DNA from: Hyphomicrobiales bacterium
GTDB taxonomy: Bacteria; Pseudomonadota; Alphaproteobacteria; Rhizobiales; Devosiaceae
Direction: 5' to 3'
Length of the DNA: 5,893 nt
Assembly (NCBI GenBank): GCA_015487515.1
Contig: WFPQ01000250.1
Location: forward strand, 1-5,893
A program made the translations under genes and the position numbers. Positions 4,776-5,893 of this stretch are shown here, in pieces (position 1 is the stretch's first letter; every line of letters begins with the position of its first letter). Below the pieces are notes generated by a model. The model was not told the DNA's origin and made no database searches. It saw nothing but the letters and a program-made list of their open reading frames with translations.

Positions 4776-4813
4776 GAAAAAACAAAAGGGACAAAAGAGC
4801 CGATCTTTTGTCC
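4776..4813 (-). terminator. Rho-independent terminator of the DUF1499 gene
   Basis: Read on the minus strand, GGACAAAAGA (4813-4804), loop TCGGC and TCTTTTGTCC (4798-4789) form a perfect 10-bp stem. It is followed by a T-rich tail CTTTTGTTTTTTC (to about 4776). It starts 15 bp after the minus-strand stop at 4829 and lies between convergent genes. The plus strand has the same stem but no T-run. Confidence 0.8.
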
Positions 4814-4828
4814 TCCCAGCAAACCCAA

Positions 4829-5650
4829 TCATCCGCCCTCTGCGCCACCGGTTCTGCCTTCCCCGCCATCTGCTGGCTGCGAACCTGCGGAATCATCGTG
4901 ATCCACCTCCGCTTCTTTCAGCCCGGCCACCTCCTCGTCCAGGGCAGCCAGAAACCTTTCAATGCGATTGCCGTTGGCCCCAAGATCATGGGCCCCGTTA
5001 AGGGAGGCCGAACGCATGTCAAGACGGCTGCCATCAAGGGTTGGCAACAGGCGGATGGCCACCTCGTCCCGCCATCCCATGAAGGTGCTGGCCATGGCGT
5101 TGATGGTTCCGGCACCGTCAAGACCGGGCCTGCGGCTGACCCTGATATCCCAGCCGTTCCTTCGAACCAGGTCCTGGACAAGTTCAAACAATGCCGGCGG
5201 TGCAATATCATATTGCCGGGGTGAAATGCCCGGAAAGAAGGCAGCAATTTCATCCGCAGACATGGGAGTTCTGATGGCGGTCTGTACCCTGGCCAGCATC
5301 CGGGGGGGGCTTGCCGTATCGGTGCTGACATCGTTGGCAAGGGGATAGCGCAAGGCAAGTCCGGCCCCGTAGATCAGGGGAGAAAGACAAAGCAGACCAA
5401 GGAATATCCCCATGCTCGATTTGCCCCAGCCCCTGTCCCCCGTGTGCCAGAGACGAAAATAGGCGGCCAGGCCAAACAGGACCGCCATAAAGGCAAAAAG
5501 AGCGGCCAGGGCCAGCAAAATCTGAAAGGACTGACTGTCAAGCAATTGCTCACGATGCATCCAGACGGGAATAATGCTGACTGGAAGGGCAAAACCGGCA
5601 AGCCTTTGCGACCAGATGGCCAACCTTGAAGTCCTGATCAAAACCCGCAT
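4829..5650 (-). CDS. DUF1499 family membrane-anchored protein
   Basis: This is a 273-residue conserved protein of unknown function. Three hydrophobic helices occupy about residues 15-31, 42-64 and 80-100. The DUF1499 domain follows, starting LANDVSTDT (104-112) and running to about 240. Conserved-looking elements are GWDIRVSR (166-173), GTINAMASTFMGWRDEVAIR (181-200) and the signature RSASLNGAHDLGANGNRI (213-230). The last 30 or so residues are acidic and glycine-rich and probably disordered. The start at 5650 has AGGA only 4 nt upstream, a short spacing, but no better start is apparent. It lies downstream of pdxH on the same strand, separated by 171 bp with its own candidate promoter. It ends at a good rho-independent terminator. 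Alphaproteobacterial DUF1499 proteins commonly have this N-terminal membrane region; the biochemical role is not known to me. Confidence 0.9.
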   Translation of the reverse strand: MRVLIRTSRLAIWSQRLAGFALPVSIIPVWMHREQLLDSQSFQILLALAALFAFMAVLFGLAAYFRLWHTGDRGWGKSSMGIFLGLLCLSPLIYGAGLALRYPLANDVSTDTASPPRMLARVQTAIRTPMSADEIAAFFPGISPRQYDIAPPALFELVQDLVRRNGWDIRVSRRPGLDGAGTINAMASTFMGWRDEVAIRLLPTLDGSRLDMRSASLNGAHDLGANGNRIERFLAALDEEVAGLKEAEVDHDDSAGSQPADGGEGRTGGAEGG

Positions 5651-5687
5651 TCAATCCTGCACCCCATGGCCTGCTGACATTGTCCAG

Positions 5688-5715
5688 ATTACAACCGGTC
5701 GAAAACCCCTAGCAA
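5688..5715 (-). promoter_or_regulatory. Candidate promoter of the DUF1499 gene
   Basis: On the minus strand TTGCTA (5715-5710), a 16-bp spacer and TGTAAT (5693-5688, 5/6 match to the -10 consensus) would start transcription near 5681. That gives about a 30-nt leader before the ATG at 5650. Confidence 0.35.
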
Positions 5716-5788
5716 CGACACACCAGCGGGTCAAACATTTTGGCTACACTCATTTGCTCCACAATGCATGCATCCAAACATGGCCCGC

Positions 5789-5817
5789 AAAAGGCAGCCG
5801 CCCATGCAAGCCCTGCC
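5789..5817 (-). terminator. Weak candidate terminator of pdxH
   Basis: On the minus strand GGCAG (5817-5813) pairs with CTGCC (5797-5793) across a 15-nt GC-rich loop, and TTTT follows (5792-5789). It lies 5 bp past the pdxH stop. The stem is short, so read-through into the DUF1499 gene is quite possible. Confidence 0.3.
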
Positions 5818-5821
5818 AGTG

Positions 5822-5893
5822 TCAGGGGTTGAGACGCTCGGCATGCCAGGCAAGCCCGGGGCCGTTGCGCCGATAGACAACCCGGTCATGGAG
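5822..5893 (-). CDS. pdxH: Pyridoxamine 5'-phosphate oxidase, C-terminal end only
   Basis: Only the last 23 codons and TGA are in the window: LHDRVVYRRNGPGLAWHAE then RLNP. This matches the family C-terminus (RLHDR...Y.R......W...RLAP in PdxH proteins such as that of E. coli), where the RLHD arginine contacts substrate and cofactor. PdxH oxidises pyridoxine or pyridoxamine 5'-phosphate to pyridoxal 5'-phosphate using FMN. The terminal NP instead of the common AP is a small variation. The call rests on a short but characteristic stretch; the rest of the gene lies beyond the right edge. Confidence 0.8.
   Translation of the reverse strand, partial: LHDRVVYRRNGPGLAWHAERLNP

Noticed and set aside
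4808..5348. Plus-strand open frames of 128-138 codons opposite DUF1499
   Set aside because: The DUF1499 signature on the minus strand is convincing; these frames have no domain and no supporting start signals.
5764..5773. ATGCATGCAT palindrome upstream of DUF1499
   Set aside because: It is short and low in complexity, and not placed on a clear promoter; chance is the simplest explanation.

Overview
The window looks like ordinary chromosome from a moderately GC-rich proteobacterium, most likely an alphaproteobacterium. This placement is inferred from the gene types: a stand-alone BioY, a membrane-anchored DUF1499 protein beside pdxH, a tRNA-Gln of the TGGGGCG acceptor type and an MBL-fold hydrolase of a family I associate with alphaproteobacteria. 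No phage, transposase, integrase or CRISPR array is visible.

Left part (1-2122, minus strand): a compact three-gene operon reading GntR/YtrA-type repressor, then ABC ATPase, then ABC-2-type permease. The permease runs off the left edge. The genes overlap by 14 bp and by 4 bp (ATGA), so translation is probably coupled. A 34-bp dyad covers the regulator's start codon and candidate -10 region, as expected for an autorepressed exporter or stress-response operon of the YtrA kind. The ligand and transported substrate cannot be read from the sequence.

Middle (2105-3115): about 1 kb without protein genes. It holds a degenerate tandem array of about 18-bp units ending in a 20-bp inverted repeat, an unassigned spacer, and two divergent tRNA genes, tRNA-Gln(TTG) on minus and tRNA-Pro(CGG) on plus. 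Several small hairpins lie between tRNA-Pro and bioY. tRNA-Pro carries A rather than the usual G at position 37.

Right part (3116-5893): bioY (biotin uptake S component, minus) is divergent from an MBL-fold metallohydrolase with a complete metal-binding set (plus). The hydrolase converges on a DUF1499 membrane protein (minus), with a rho-independent terminator for the minus-strand gene between them. The last 23 codons of pdxH (minus) sit at the right edge.

The most interesting parts are the regulator operon with its operator and neighbouring repeat array, whose units resemble an operator half-site, and the A37 tRNA-Pro. Everything else is recognisable housekeeping or conserved-hypothetical content.
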